Shown here: in pieces, positions 11,549 to 25,065 of the stretch | Layout of the letters: each line of letters begins with the position of its first letter | Position numbering within the stretch: position 1 is the first letter of the stretch | From: Manis javanica | Taxonomy: Eukaryota; Chordata; Mammalia; Pholidota; Manidae | DNA length: 64,000 nucleotides | Assembly (NCBI RefSeq): GCF_040802235.1 | Contig: NC_133169.1 | Coordinates: 42,601,034-42,665,033, forward strand | Direction: 5' to 3' | Notes under the pieces: generated by a model | What the model was told of the DNA's origin: nothing | The model's database searches: none | What the model saw: the letters and a program-made list of their open reading frames with translations, nothing else | Translations under genes and position numbers: made by a program

Positions 11549-13707
11549 CTAGGCCCGGCCGCGGCCCTGAGCTGACAACACGCGGCCACGGCGCGGCTCC
11601 CGGCGCGCGCCCGTCGCCGAGCCTTGGGCGACAAGAAGAGCCCCACCAGGCCGAAGCGGCAGCCAAAGCCGTCGTCAGACGAGGGCTACTGGGACTGCAG
11701 CGTGTGCACCTTCCGGAAACGGCACCGAGGCCTTCAAGTGCATGATGTGCGACGTGCGCCAAGGGCACCTCCACCCGGAAACCACGACCTGTCTCCCAGC
11801 AGGTCACTCGGCAGTTTGTGCCCCCTACACAGTCAAAGAAAGAGAAAAAAGATAAAGTAGAAAAAGAAAAAAGTGAAAAGTGAAAAGGAAACACCTAGTA
11901 AAAAGAACAGTCATAAGAAAACCAGGCCAAGATTGAAAAATGTGGATCGGAGCAGTGCTCAGCACTTGGAAGTCACCGTTGGGGATCTGACAGTCATTAT
12001 CACAGACTTTAAGGAGAAAACGAAGTCACCGCCCGCGGCCAGTGCCACCTCCGCGGATCAGCACAGTCAGAGCGGCTCCGGCTCGGGTAACACTGAGAGG
12101 GGCGTGTCCAGGTCATCCTCGCCCCGCGGAGAAGCCTCGTCACTGAATGGAGAGTCTCATTAAAGTTTATTTTCTCCAGTTTTTTAGTCACTTCTGTCAT
12201 ACCATGCAAATGCACAGATAATGCCAAGAAGTACCACATTTTCATGACCTATTCATGCACAATCCATAATTTGCTTTTTACATAAAATACGAATTTGTTA
12301 CACTTATTGCAGTCTATGCCTACCAAACATTTCCAGACTTAACATTTTGGTCTCCACAGTCACAGGTACCATGAAATGTGGTTGAATTATTCATTATGCA
12401 GTGTTACTGGTAAGTCTATTTTCACTTTTAGTTTAGTGAATTCTAACATATAATTCTTGAATTCTCTACTATTGGCATGTAATGAATTTAAATTTTTATA
12501 ACATAGTGCAAGCTGCCTAAATGTATTATTTGAGAATTGTGAAACAAATAGTTATATGTATACAAGTCAAAAATCAACTATTGCTGCAACAGAATTTTCT
12601 TAATGGTTCTCCTCTTAAATACACCTGCTGGTATACTTGCTGTGGTTAAACAGGAAAATTGCTATTAAATAAAAAACTTGTATGAACCATTGCCAATGTT
12701 TTCGACATATTTTACTAAATTATTGTTCCTGAATTGTTTCTGGTTTTGTTTTTTTGTTTTTTTGCTTTATCTTTCAAAACATTCATTTACTGTAATGTTT
12801 ACTAGGAGACTAGTAAACAATAAAACATTGATTATTTAGCTTTGTAATTCAGGTTTAGTGCTGTTGTCATTGAACACTGGTATTTTCTGTATTATATAAA
12901 ACATTTAAAATTCAAATAATTATAAGCATTTGGCAAAAAAAAAAAAAAAGAGGAGAGAAAAGAAACCTGCCATAATTTAAAACTGCAATTTTGGAGAAGC
13001 TTTAACTTAATAGTTTTATCACTGTTTCCTGGCCCCAAACTTTAGCCAGCGTCATAGAAGTATGAATCTAATTAATATAGAAATGAGAACTGTTGCACAG
13101 AACTGGAAAATAACTTATCTTAAAATGAGTTTAATTGGCCTCTTACTATATATAAGAATTCTTAAAAAAAATCATAGTGCCCTATTTTCAGACACAACCG
13201 CCAGTTTACGCATTTTATCAATATCCTGAAATTTAAAAAGTATTTACAGCCCCTCACTATTATATAAAATTACCAATAAAATATTTTTATGACTACAGAT
13301 ATTGCATTTTTGTTTACAACTAATCAAGTGTTTTATGTTGTATTTAAAAATCCAACCTAGAAACCACGTAGTACTGCTTAAATTCTTTGAGGGTCTCCTG
13401 CTTTCTCTTATCCATTTGCTTAATGTATATCCATCTACGGGGACTTCAGGAATATAAATAAACTTAAAGTATAACTTGAATACAGAATATCACATAAAGA
13501 CATCATGTTAGCATTTGCAGAAAAGAAAAACTGTAGACCCTGACAGTTGTGATATTTGGTGGTTTCGCGTTGTAATGTAATTTTCTGTTTGATTGCAGAA
13601 CTTTTTACAGGCACAATGGTACTGTCTTTTTTTGTAAAATGCTAGTTGTGAAATACAGTTAATTGCATACAGTAAAAGTCTGTGAATAAAACAGTTATAT
13701 ACCTCAA
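11549..13707 (+). pseudogene. YAF2: Processed pseudogene of YAF2 (YY1-associated factor 2)
   Basis: An intron-less copy of YAF2 mRNA: GC-rich 5' UTR from 11,549, coding region about 11,624-12,163, then a long 3' UTR to AATAAA at 13,685 and a short A-tail. YAF2 is the RYBP paralogue that joins Polycomb PRC1 through its C-terminus and carries an N-terminal RanBP2-type zinc finger. The N-terminus ([15 protein letters not shown], then a CSVCTFR zinc-finger start) and C-terminus ([16 protein letters not shown]) are unmistakable. Lesions: start codon changed to TTG at 11,624; single-base insertions near 11,717 and 11,760 that wreck the zinc finger; a 7-nt tandem duplication (gtgaaaa) near 11,872-11,885 that brings a stop. 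The last 96 codons remain open. A 12-nt gap near 11,792 relative to the protein I know could be a splice variant or deletion. Flanking duplications confirm retroposition. Confidence 0.96.
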
Positions 13708-13719
13708 AAAAATTATGCC
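13708..13719. repeat. Target-site duplication, 3' copy, YAF2 retrocopy
   Basis: aaaaattatgcc following AATAAA (13,685-13,690) and the short A-tail, identical to 11,537-11,548. It fixes the 3' limit of the retrocopy. Confidence 0.93.
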
Positions 13720-15690
13720 TTATACTTTAAGTTAAACTTCAGATTTGGTGTTCTTCTCTACTGTGCTAAAAAAATATGATGGGTATGTATAACTAGAGTA
13801 TGGCTGTCTTGACACAACTTGGTAATTTTATTGATGAGAATTTAAATGATTAAGCCATAAGAAATGAATAAATATCCATCCTGTTTTACCAATTATTTTC
13901 CCCAGGACAAATCCATTAATGTAACATTTAGCTTGAAGTCTTCTGTTGTCTTGCCAATGGGCTTCATCCGCAAACAAGTTCACTGTGGATTCAGTGAGAC
14001 TGAGGAATGACAATGGAACATTCTTGGGGTAAAAGGGCTTATGGCCCAACTTTGTTCTCCCGGTGATAGGTCGAGCACTAGGATCGTGTCTGCACCCAGA
14101 GGTCTGCAGATCTGTAATCCTTCTCCTAATCCTCCTTGTCTCTGCCTCCACCTACTGCACGGGGCAGAGCTCTTTATCTAGTGACTCAGTCAATACTAGC
14201 CTAGGAGTGTGGGAGCATTAGTCTAGCAGCAGGCCAGTTACATCATCAAGTACTTTAGGTTCAGGTGAGGATCCTGGCCATCAGAACTCCCATTTTCCCC
14301 ACTGATGTTTTTCTCCCTTGTCACATTTACTACTTTGGTTAATGATAGGTTGATTTTATTTACATTTCTCCTGTGTTATTTTATTTTTAGTTATTTGAAC
14401 TGATAGTACATGAGAAGTTAAAATATCTAAAATATCTAAAGTAGTAAAAAAGAGCCTTTAGATGGATTTCCAGTGTAATTGTAATTCTCAAAATTATATT
14501 TTTCTCATTTATTCAATATTCTGTCATGTTTTCTTTCAAATTTTGACAGGATGAAAAATAAAGTGTTCCATAGAGGGTGAAAGCTGCAAATAAAGTCCGT
14601 GCCATATTTGCACTCATAAGAGAGATAATTAGCTGAAAATCATAAGATGGTATTCAGTGGATACCACTTTTTCATGCTTGTGACAAATGGTTTTACCAGG
14701 TAAAGGCCAGAAAGCTGGTAAAATACAAATTGAAATGTTAGTAGTAAGAAAAGATCCACAAAAATAGGACTACTGCTTGTGGGTTTTCATATCATTTGGT
14801 AATGATATGTCACCTGTTACCTGAAAACTCTTTTTGGTATTTAAAATATTTTCAGCAAAGGAAATAATGAGCCAACAAAATAACTTTTCCAAACCTATGA
14901 TTTCACTGAATTTATTTGATTTGTGCTCTATACATAGATACAGTTGTGTATTTGTAAAACTGGTAGCTAGCTAAACACTATTAAGGAGAAAGCCAGAGCA
15001 TCAAAAAGTTTCCACCTTTACAGGAAAAGCAAGACTTGGGTTATTAGTTTAACAGCTTTTAATATCTTGGGACATTAAAACAATTACCACTTGGAGAAAA
15101 TGATTTAGCTAGCTGTGAAAGCTCTTCAGGAGTGCCTAAATAGTTAGAAACATTTTTCAGACTGGGTCTGTGAATTTAATGGCCATCTCTGGACATATGA
15201 TCAGCCTTGATACTGGAATTGCTTTGCATGGTATGAAGCTTGCCCTAGTAAAGCAAGCAAAATCTTCTGGTGCTCTTACCAAATACAGAAATATTTAACA
15301 GTGTGCCCAACCATAGTCTTATATGTACACATATTCAAAATATATGAAGACTCATAAATGCGATTTCAATTAAGTCAATAAATATGAATTAAATCTTTGA
15401 AAGAGTGTTTCAACTTTCTCCCTTGGTTTATGAGTGTTTCCAAAACATTACCCTGCTGGTTCAGTAAGAATCTGCTGCCTGGGGTGTCATTGGAGGAACC
15501 ACTTCCTAAAAATCTGAACGTCCGTGCTGCTGTGATATCAGCACAGTGATTTGCCCAAAACTCTGATAATACAAATTTCTGTATCTCACTGAAAGTCACA
15601 TATCTTTCAAATGTGACGTATCCCCCAAATCCACTGCAGTATTTTCTTACAATAAGTGATTAAATCAGCTGCTAGAGATTGAAAGAACAC
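13720..15690. other. No gene seen
   Basis: AT-rich intergenic DNA. Open frames at 13,828-14,151 and 15,375-15,599 (minus) have no recognisable motif and no gene context. Confidence 0.5.
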
Positions 15691-16116
15691 TGAGACTTAA
15701 CTGAGGATCTTCTCCACCTGGGGCCTGATAAAGTTGATTTGTATATAAGGACCCACAAAATAAAGGTCTCCTCAGGGGCCTGGCCCATATCATAAATCTA
15801 AACCAAAGTCAGCCTGTGTTTACAGGAAACACCTGTCAAGGAAACCTATCATACACCAATCACAATTCACCAACTCAGCTTTACCTTGTATACCTTACCG
15901 GAGAAATTTTACCTGTGAGATCCCTGACCTCCTAGCCAGTCATGCCCTGTTTCTCCATTGCCTTTTCTAACTCTGTGAAATGTGCTCTTGCACCATATCC
16001 CTGGAATAGTGTTCACTGCTTTTGAGGTACTATACTCCCCTAACCATGGGTTGTATACTTGTGAATAAAGAACATCAAACTCATTACTGAAAGTTTAAAT
16101 TTTGTCTTTTGACAGT
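15690..16116 (+). mobile_element. Old ERV LTR (approximate limits)
   Basis: The stretch has the composition and end of a retroviral LTR. AATAAA occurs at 15,760 and 16,063, and it ends in 'tcttttgaca', followed by 'gtttgggtaacaagatgg', which looks like a degenerate primer-binding site opening an ERV1-type interior. The 5' limit is not sharp. It is old, with no matching second LTR found downstream in the same orientation. Confidence 0.5.
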
Positions 16117-17440
16117 TTGGGTAACAAGATGGGGTCTGAAGACAACTGCTGAACATTCTTGGGATTAGTTGTCCACCCAGGCGAAGGTACCCCAGGTGCC
16201 CTTTGGGTTGGCTCCCTCGTCCACTACTCACAAGGAGCTCTGGGAAGTTCTCTCAGATGGGGCTCCACTTGTTTTATGTTCTGAGCTCTTAGAGTTTGTT
16301 TGTTCTATCCTTCTGGGTACAAAACTGGGGTTTGCAAGGGTTCAGATGTGGAAATTGGGATATGAGAGACTAGGTTTTCATGGTAAAGATCTAGTGGGAT
16401 GCAATATTTGGTTTTGTGTCGACCTCATCTACAAGGTAAGTGCCTTCAGGAAGTCCTGACAGGCCTCAGGAACTGTACACAGGCATCCAGAAACAGTATT
16501 GTGGTTGAATTAAGGAGGATCATTTCAAGTGAAAATCTTGGGTATCCCAGCATCTAAAGAAAGCAAGACAGTAGCGCTTAGGGGACTCAGGAGGTAAGGC
16601 TACAGCATAACCTCTGGAGGACTTGGGGGAATAAAAGAAGAAACTCAGACTTTTTTGACCAAGAGCTCACCAAAATCTAACTAGTACGAGTTGTACTATA
16701 AAAGCCATTAGGGTATCTGCCACCATAAAGAAATTTTTCCTGAAAGAAATAATAGATTTATTGCTTGTGGGACTCTCAGAAGCCAAAACCACAAAATTGG
16801 TGGGCCCAGGCCTAGCACTTAAAATCTGTTGGGGTGATCAATCACCTAACTGTAAGACTGTGCTAGGGTAAATTGGTCACAGAACAGGTTAGATTTGCAT
16901 TAGGTTACCTGCCAATCCCAAGACAATTTTTGTGCAATGAGTTACACTGTAAAACACCACAACATCCCCAGCCTAGTGGCATATCCCTCCTAGGTATTAA
17001 TTTGGCTTTAAGAGACTCAATGCTTAGCTGAAGAAATGGGATCTTCAAGTTACAAAGAATTAGGTGTGCCACTTCTGGCACACCTGATTATTTTGTGTTT
17101 AAGAACTGTGGTCCTAGAAGCTGTAGATATATATAAAAATGGCAAAATCTTACTAAGGCAACCTGGAATTATAGTTACCCTCATGTTGGATGTTCCAATT
17201 AGACAAATCATTCATTTAAGAAGTGCTCTTGAAAGAAAGGGGGATGGCATACCCTAAATCAGGCAGAATAGCATACCTATCTTAATGGCATGCAGGAGCC
17301 TCAGAAAGGCTTAGAAATTCCAAAATAGCTTCACTGAAAGAATTTATGAATCTATTGAGAGTGCTAATAAAAGAGTAAAGATACAAGAGGAAACTAACAC
17401 AGAAGACTGTAAAACTGGCACAGCTCCTTTTCATCTCCTG
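16117..17440 (+). mobile_element. Degenerate ERV1-type interior with possible gag remnant
   Basis: The sequence follows directly on the LTR-like segment. A frame at 17,036-17,257 begins MGSSSYKELG, a plausible myristoylated Gag start. The 73-codon product has no further motif I can recognise and the downstream sequence is closed in all frames. I read it as a decayed ERV leader and early gag, with no pol or env left. Confidence 0.4.
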
Positions 17441-17895
17441 TATCCTCCCTTACCTGAGTACTCATAGTCTATACATTGGTATAAAATCATACCAAATACA
17501 TTAATAATCTTGGTATAATGAAACACGTAACAAAGTATCTGGGATTTGCATGTGTAAGTGTATATGTGTATATGTTCTCTTGTAATGAAAGAAATAGTTT
17601 CTCTCTCAAGTTCCAATCCAGATCTCAACCTAATTCTCATCTAGCCTTCAAATTAAAACAGTCAAGAAGAGAATTTTAGCAAAAGTAATGCAAGGCATCG
17701 AGTTGAATGAAGGCATGCATTATATAACTGATTCAACTCAAATATATATGTTTTAGTGTTACAATGTTAAGTGGTAAGTCAGCAAAATAAACATTCCCCC
17801 AAGTTATATTAATAGATGTACAATTTGTCATAACCTGGTAGAACAATATTGTTATCACTAAATATGAAATACCCTCAGTACACAATGTAGAGTAT
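17440..17895. other. No gene seen
   Basis: AT-rich sequence between the ERV remnant and an antisense LTR. It may contain more decayed ERV. Confidence 0.4.
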
Positions 17896-18502
17896 TGTTG
17901 GGAAATCCAATCCTGGGAGGGCTCCTTGTGTGCTAAGTCAGACCTCTACCTGGGATAGGGGTCTTGACTCTGATGGAGAAAGAATTCATGAACAGGTGGC
18001 ACAGATGCGAGCAAGTAATGTATGTAAGTAGAAAGACACACTCAAGGAAGGGGTGTGGGCCTGCCGGGGAAGTGAGCAGCACAGTGCAGTTCCGGCTGAT
18101 TAGTCCTGCAGCTGGAGTTTAAGCAGGGGGTAGAACACTCATTGGGAGAGGTGGGATTTTCTCTGAATACGGAGGGGACTTTGGGGAAAAGGGGCTATGC
18201 CCTCTTTTTGCCCTGATATGGTCAGCTTGGAACTATCATGGTGCCATGGGGTCTGAATTTAGTATGCTAATGAGAGTGTAATGAGCTTTGGTTATATTTC
18301 TTTCCCATCCCAAATCTCGCTGATTTGAACTGGTTAGAAACTGCATCCTGTTTTGCCAACAGTTATTTTCCTGGAATCTGGCTGGTTTATTTTCCTGACT
18401 TATGCTGCCTGTGTCAGAAGGATTGAGTGCTTTCATCACCGTCATTTCACAGATGGATCTGTCTACTGGAAACTAAAGTAATTTAAGCCCCAAACTATAA
18501 CA
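17896..18502 (-). mobile_element. Solo LTR (ERV1-like), antisense
   Basis: A 607-bp unit begins tgttgggaaatcc and ends ccccaaactataaca, so on the minus strand it runs from TGTTATAG to CCCAACA, the TG...CA ends of an LTR. It resembles mammalian ERV1 LTRs whose 3' part carries 'tgaattctttctccatcag'. No convincing target-site duplication is visible (gtat on the left, ataa on the right), so limits may be off by a few bases or the flanks have mutated. Confidence 0.55.
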
Positions 18503-21500
18503 ATAAAAACATTTACATGTGGTAGTCTTAATGCCCATGTAGCATTATATAATAATTTATTCATGAAAATTATAATTTATTAAATATATATTAGACAATG
18601 AGAACGCAGATGAGCAACTTTGTTAGTGATAGCTTTCATAAATGAACTTGATATGGACCATTTTTTACTCAAATCATAAAATACTTGATACATAAGAAAA
18701 ATAAGAGTCTTAATCATAAGTTGATTTCAAACTCGAGTAATTAAAGGGTACCTTTTAAAGGGGGTCTTGATAATTAAGAAAAGCACTCATGTAATCCATA
18801 TTATTTTTCAAATGTGTGCACACTTTTCCAGCCTTGCACATTTATAGAAGGTAGAAAATTATATTCTTGTATTTATGAGGTGTATTTTTAAGTCATGTTT
18901 AAGTATTTTCCATACATATTCTTTGTATTCCATACATATTCAGGTTTATATTTTGGTTTATACACCAAACTAAATATTATTTTAGGACACATTCACTTGA
19001 GAATCTGAAACTCTCATTTTAATTTATTTGATATAATAAATAAAAGCCAAGTTTCTTCCTTGGTAGCCTTGTTTTATCACTTTACTCATTTCCTGGGAAA
19101 TCTCACTTATTTTCAATCAAAAACTTACTTTGAGTTAATATTTGACAGAAAGGTGTCATCAGATTACAATATTCTCTTGTCCTTGAGATTCATTTTAGTC
19201 AACATTCTAAGTTTGAGTTTTACTATCCCATTATCTGAAAGAAGACTAAGATCAGCATCCCCACCGGAGACCCCACTGTCTGTCCTCCAATGTAATGCTG
19301 TGTCCACTTGGGCTCTTTATTCCTTATCGCAGAGAGTAATGTCTGGGGTCACTCCAGACTCTTTTTCTCCTTCATGGATAACATCTTGGCAGTCCTTATT
19401 TCGGTGGATTCCAATTTCTTAATGTCTCTCCTTTCTTTTTCCCTCTAACATTGGTATAGGTGGCTCAGTCTTTTGACTATAAACCTGCTCTCTCTATGCA
19501 GGAAGCTTATGTACACAGGAAGCTCAGCAATGAGGATCATTGTTGGAGAAAGTCACAGAGAATGATCAGATTGGACCCACAACGAATTCATGACTGTCAA
19601 CATTTTTTTTTGAAGGAGTCCCTACTTATGCATGTATGTTGACTATATCTATTTGAAAATTTTCACACATTCCTTGAACATTCAACTCACCACATCAGCT
19701 TTTAGTTCAGCAAGGAAAGTGTGAAATTCACCACCTACCTGATGGAGAAAAGACAACAGGTATTGCAATTGTACCACTTTCTTGATACCAGACATAAAAC
19801 CTACCTACATATCTGTCCATCCAATTCCCTTTTGTAAAAATAATCTGTCCATCCTCTCATCTCATCTCATTGTTTTATTGTCCCTGCCTTTTTTAAAGAC
19901 CTTAAAAAGGTCTTTAAAGACCTATTTCGTAAATACTGTTTTCCCATTTTTAAAAAATTCACTCAAGGCTCTCTCATAAAAAAAAAGCAAAACAAAAAAC
20001 AATTAAAACTCTCATCACTCCTCAGCTAATCTCTTTTTTTTTCACGACAAAATTATTCAAAACATTTTCTCTACTTGGTGTGTTTATTTCCCCACCTGAC
20101 GATTTCTCTTACCTGAACTTAAGTTTCATCCTGATAGTCATCTATTCAGAAGTTATTGAAACTGGTCCTGCTAAAGTATTTATAACCTGGAAAATTCTCA
20201 TCCTTTCCCTTTTTAGCAGAATTAAGCCAGTTAACTATGCCTTCAGTTTCCCTCATTATCCCAGTGTGACTCCGGGAGGAAGGCGATTCCTCACCTGGGC
20301 AAGTTCCTTCTAAATCTGATGAGACTAAAGGTAGACAGGGTAAGGGGTTGAGGACAGGGTTTTTTCTCTCAAAGTGCTCCCAAGTCATCCCTCTCCTGCT
20401 CAGCGTGTTTCCCGCCCCAACCCACTTGGCCCCACTCCCCAAACACCATCCACCCTCCCTCACCCCTTCCTCCAGGAGGAACTGTGTGGTCAGATCCCTG
20501 GTGACTGGCAGGCTCCTGACCAATTATTTACCAGGAACAGAGGGGAGGAGAGAATGTCCATTACTCTCTACCCCTTACCGCAGATCAGACAGTGGCTCTG
20601 CTGTGGCAAACATCCCACTGATGTGCAAACAGGCCCTTATATGCGTGTCCTGTCAAGGCCAGGTGAGAAATTCTGGTTGAAAACTTCCATTTACCCAACA
20701 CCCAACAATCTCTTGACTCCTTCCAGAATGACCATCTCCTGTCCCTCATGCTCCTCAAGCCACTTTGTGCAGTTTTCCTCAGCTTGGAGAGTTTTTCCTT
20801 GTTTAAGTACTGCATTTCTTCTGATCCCTGCAGAAGCTTTTCCTGATAAATCAGACTAGAGCCCTGCCTCAAACCTGCTGCCTGTGGCAAGAGCTCATTA
20901 AACCATTTATTTCTCCTTAACCACAGTTTCAGTACTTGCATTGGCACATTTCTCTGTGCTGCCATTTGGCTAATATCTTCCACCTCCCCAGCTGTAAGGT
21001 GCATTAGAGGGAGTGCAAATGACTCATGTGTGTCTCTGAATACTTGCCACTGTTATATAAAACATACAACAAGTATATGTACAATTAATGAATGCATATG
21101 GTAGTACAATGTGATTCTGTTGTTTAGTCACTTATTGAGTCTCAGGTCAGTTATGGACTTTTCAAGCTCATGGATTGACTGTACTCTCATCTTTACTTTC
21201 CTAATCAAAAAATATTGATTAAAATAAATTGAGCTGTATGGAGGGTGCAGATAATGAATTATTTAAAATGAAGGTAAGATTACTTTATTCTAGTTCAAAT
21301 AATTCTGTCTCTTTTTAAAAAAAAGATTACAGGAATTGTTACATTTCTCTTAATTCCTGTGTCAAAATGTTTAAATAGCATTCAATGCTGAATAATACCA
21401 CACAAATGAAACAACAAGAGCTTATTTTTCAAGACAATGTGAATTGAATGGAATAACATATGAATGGGAAATCTTATTAATTTTCCTAAATTAAAATTTT

Positions 21501-22600
21501 ACCTATGCAAACAAAACAAGCTTTAAAAAATAATGTTTTAAAACAACACAATTTGAGATATCATAAATACAAGACAAAGATAAGCAATTCACAGGAATCC
21601 TCTGTAACTATATATATAATAATATTTCAATACTTATTTTGGTAATTAGAGCATCATCTTCAAAATATAAAATATATTCATAAAATTGATCCATAAAATA
21701 TATTACATATTTACTAAATATATTTAAAAATAAATGTATAAAAGAAAAAAATTTATAATATTAAAAAATAGGTTTATACTCACACATGTATTAGGGAATT
21801 AGAGATTAGGGATTTGAAGTCTAACCTAGCTCTTTGTTAGGTTAACTACTATGTAAATTAGATAGCAATCCTGAGTTTTCTGACATATAAATTTAAGGGG
21901 TGGGATAACTATCTAAGGACCTGCTAACTCTAATAGTATAAGTTAGTATAACATAGGATTATACTAATTAGTATTTTATCAAATCTAAGCAGTCAGTACA
22001 TGTAGGTACAGTAGTTTATATATAATGAATTGAAAAAAGAAACTGGCTCTACTGTCCTGCTGAAATTTCAATTTTGCTTTCTATCCAAACTGCACAAAGT
22101 ATCAATCAAAATAATTACAGATTTCCAAAATATTCAAGAGTGAAACACAATAAATTTCTGATTCCTTCATGAAATCTTTGATAACAATGTTCTTAGATTA
22201 AATAATGTTACTATATTAAAACATTGAAATTTACCATTCAGGAATATTTTCATAAAATAATATGTGAATAAAAAGTTTTCATACTAAAAATTAAGTTCAA
22301 AATAAAACCTCTTATGCTTAATTCAATTCTTAAATTTGGTTGACTTTTTAAAAGTGTAATAATAAAAACACATTAAGTGTGGGAAGTAAAAGCAAGTGTC
22401 TGACTTCCAGTATGATAATTGTTTAATTCAAATAACATCAAATTAAGTTTAAATGATCTTCAAAGAAAACAGAATGACATGGACCAAGAAGAGACAGTCA
22501 TCTTTTGCCAGAGTTAAGTATTCCTTTGGTAGCATCCCAGACATTATGACTTTTTTTGCATAGCCAATTTTTGTGAACATCACCAATTTTTGTGAACAAA
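18503..22600. other. No gene seen
   Basis: Intergenic. 20,340-20,970 is less AT-rich with overlapping short ORFs on both strands and no recognisable product. 21,450-21,780 is extremely AT-rich with alternating A/T tracts. No RNA gene or clear repeat is supported. Confidence 0.45.
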
Positions 22601-22639
22601 ACTATTAAGAAGCTGTGGAACTGTTGTCTTTTATATTCA

Positions 22640-23130
22640 TTGCTATGCTATACCTACCAAAAATTATTTACAGTTCTGGAGGTCAGATGTCTGAAAGAGA
22701 CTTCATTGAGCTAAAATCAAGATTTCATTTAAGTATTTACAGTTCTGGAGGTCAGATGTCTGAAAGAGACTTCATTGAGCTAAAATCAAGATTTCATTTA
22801 AGTTCCTAATGTATGCTCTAGAAATAATTTGTTCCTTTGTCTTTCCCAAGTTCTAGAGGCTACCTGCCTTCCTTAGCTCTCAGCCACTTCCTCCATCACA
22901 CATGTAACATCTTCAAATCTTTCTTCTTGACTCCAAATCTCTTTCTTCGCTTTTATAAAAGCTCTTGTGATTGTACTGGGCCTCTGGATAAACTTGGACA
23001 CGTGCCTCCCCTCACGATCCTTCACTCACAGCTGGAAGGCCCCTTTTACCATGGGCACAGGTTCCACTGATGAGGACATGGGCCTCTTTGGTGGGCCATT
23101 ATTCCGCCTGTCACAGATGCCTATCATAAT
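22640..23130 (+). repeat. Old interspersed repeat (3' part), family not named
   Basis: The series 'acagttctggaggtcagat' (22,671), a Cys/Thr-rich middle with 'cttcctccatcacac' (22,888) and the end 'gggccattattccgcctgtcaca' region near 23,093-23,115 matches, in order, a common mammalian interspersed repeat that I recognise by sight but cannot assign to a family. It contains a local tandem duplication. Confidence 0.55.
22665..22802. repeat. Perfect 2 x 69-bp tandem duplication
   Basis: Bases 22,665-22,733 are repeated without a mismatch at 22,734-22,802. The unit lies inside the old repeat and its sequence is otherwise unremarkable. Zero divergence in old surrounding DNA means the duplication is very recent, or is an assembly artefact. 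Confidence 0.97.
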
Positions 23131-24067
23131 TTCAATTTCACAAACACGTATGTGTAGATATTTGAAGATGACACATTTGTAATCTAGAGGAGCAATTAGA
23201 TGTGGTGGAAAGAATGCAGATGTTGGCGCCATTCACAAGAGGTTCAGATCCCAGAACTGTCATTTGCCAGCTACAGAAGTGGTGGGAAATTATTCATTCT
23301 CTAAATCAGCTTCATAATTTCTTGAATGGAGATGTAAATAATATGTAAATTGAAGGATTCTTATGAGAACTACAAATATCAGACCTAGATCATTGTAAAA
23401 TGCTAATTTCTGTTGATATTATTATAGATTAATTAAAATTATTCATACATACACTTGAAATTCCTGAAATTATTATCCAGCTCCTTTTCTCTGCTCCTCT
23501 ATAATCTGATATAGATGTTGCTGTGGCTAGTTATTTAAAAACTTCTGTAAAATTTGAAAAGAAAATATATTTAGGGCTTAAATATGAAGATCAGTGTAAA
23601 GGCAGACAAAGCTATGACTTTCAGATATTGAGGCTAAATTTTAAATTATCAGTAGGGTTTTAGTCAAGCATGTAGGGTTAGAAGGGTATTTCAGAAAGAT
23701 TAAGTAGAGTGGAAAATAGGCACATATGCATGAATGAACATACATATAGTTAGTTCATTACAGATTACACAGTACTAGATGAGAATGCTTTATTTTTTGC
23801 TGCTATCTAGAACATTTGCCCATGTAATTAGGGCCTAAATAACTGTCTTAATGAGAGTGGTGACCACAGTATCCAGTGCTGAAGTACTTCAGCTTTTATG
23901 TAAGTTCTAATTAAAATGTAAACATGTTTTCACCATTAGCAAAACTGCTTCAGAAATCCGTTTATTTCTCTTTTGTTTCTAACCATGTATTTTTATTTCA
24001 TAAATATCCACTTGTTGTAACAAAAATGAGAATTTCAATTTATGAAGTTTGCTATTTGAAGTAAGAA
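23131..24067. other. No gene seen
   Basis: AT-rich intergenic DNA with no supported feature. Confidence 0.5.
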
Positions 24068-24175
24068 TCACACACACAAAAAAAAGAAAGAGGAGAAGAT
24101 GAAAGATGAGGAGAAAGAGAAGAAGGGAAGGAAGAGGGAGGAGAGGGAAGAAGAAAAATAATGAAAAGACACACT
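24068..24175. repeat. Polypurine (GA-rich) low-complexity tract
   Basis: About 105 nearly uninterrupted purines on the plus strand, opening with a short (CA)n. The spurious Arg/Lys-rich or Ser/Pro/Leu-rich ORFs here come from this composition. Such tracts can adopt triplex (H-DNA) structure. Confidence 0.9.
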
Positions 24176-25065
24176 CTTTGGTGTATTTCATATTTGTATT
24201 CGTCCATTATCCATCCATCCTGACCCCGTACTGTATACCACGCTGTCCTAAGCAGAGCAGAACTTGTGAGAGGGGAAACGTGCATTGGTGCAGAAGAGGG
24301 AGCATCTTGGAGGGGATGGCTGCCTGAAGAGGACAGAGGGCCATGAGAACACAGGAAGTCAGGAATGGAATGGCCTGCATGTAAGACACCTTTGTCATTT
24401 AGCAGGACTAGGTGAGGCGCCACTAGAGGCGCTCCTGTGCACGTAGGTGGGAACCAGACTACAGAAATGCACACGCCTCCCTTATGCCTCCATAAGCTTT
24501 GTCCTCATCGAGAGCTCTTTTCTCTAGATGACTGTTCTTCCCAATTCATCAGCTCATTCTCAAAGACTTCCCTTTATTTCCTGGTCTTACCCATTGTTTA
24601 ACAGTCCTCTTTGTCTTAGCCACTAAGCTGCCAGAGAACCTGCCTCTGCCTATCCAGCCTAGGATCAGTACAACTGTTAGTCTGACATCCCCTCCCTATG
24701 GGCTTCTGAGCACTGCAGGAGACAGACCAGGACCTTGTGGAATTCTGCCACTGCGTATCTGTGGTTTCCAGTAACAGCTCGTTCCTAAATGTGCTCCTAC
24801 TGAGTTTGCTTTACTGATCACATCAGGGCTCTCTCACATCCCTTCCTCTCTAGTTACTGCCAATCTTTTATAGGTGCTCTTTGTACATGCTTTTTAAAGA
24901 TGTGTGCATTTTTTATGTATGTGTATACCTGCATACAGCCTAGTTCTCCACAAATTAGGTTTTTTGTCGCTGAACTTCATGAAAACAAATTTTGTGGTAT
25001 ATACTGTTTTGTATCTGGCTTTTTTTGTACTTATGTAAGAATGGTAATATTTCTTCATCCATCAA
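24176..25065. other. No gene seen
   Basis: 24,200-24,880 is moderately GC-rich and apparently single-copy with no coding signature. 24,880-25,060 resembles an antisense LINE 3' region, but weakly. Confidence 0.4.

Noticed and set aside
17036-17257. MGSSSYKELG frame as a functional small protein
   Set aside because: It lies where an ERV gag start is expected and the following sequence is broken. A decayed Gag N-terminus is simpler.
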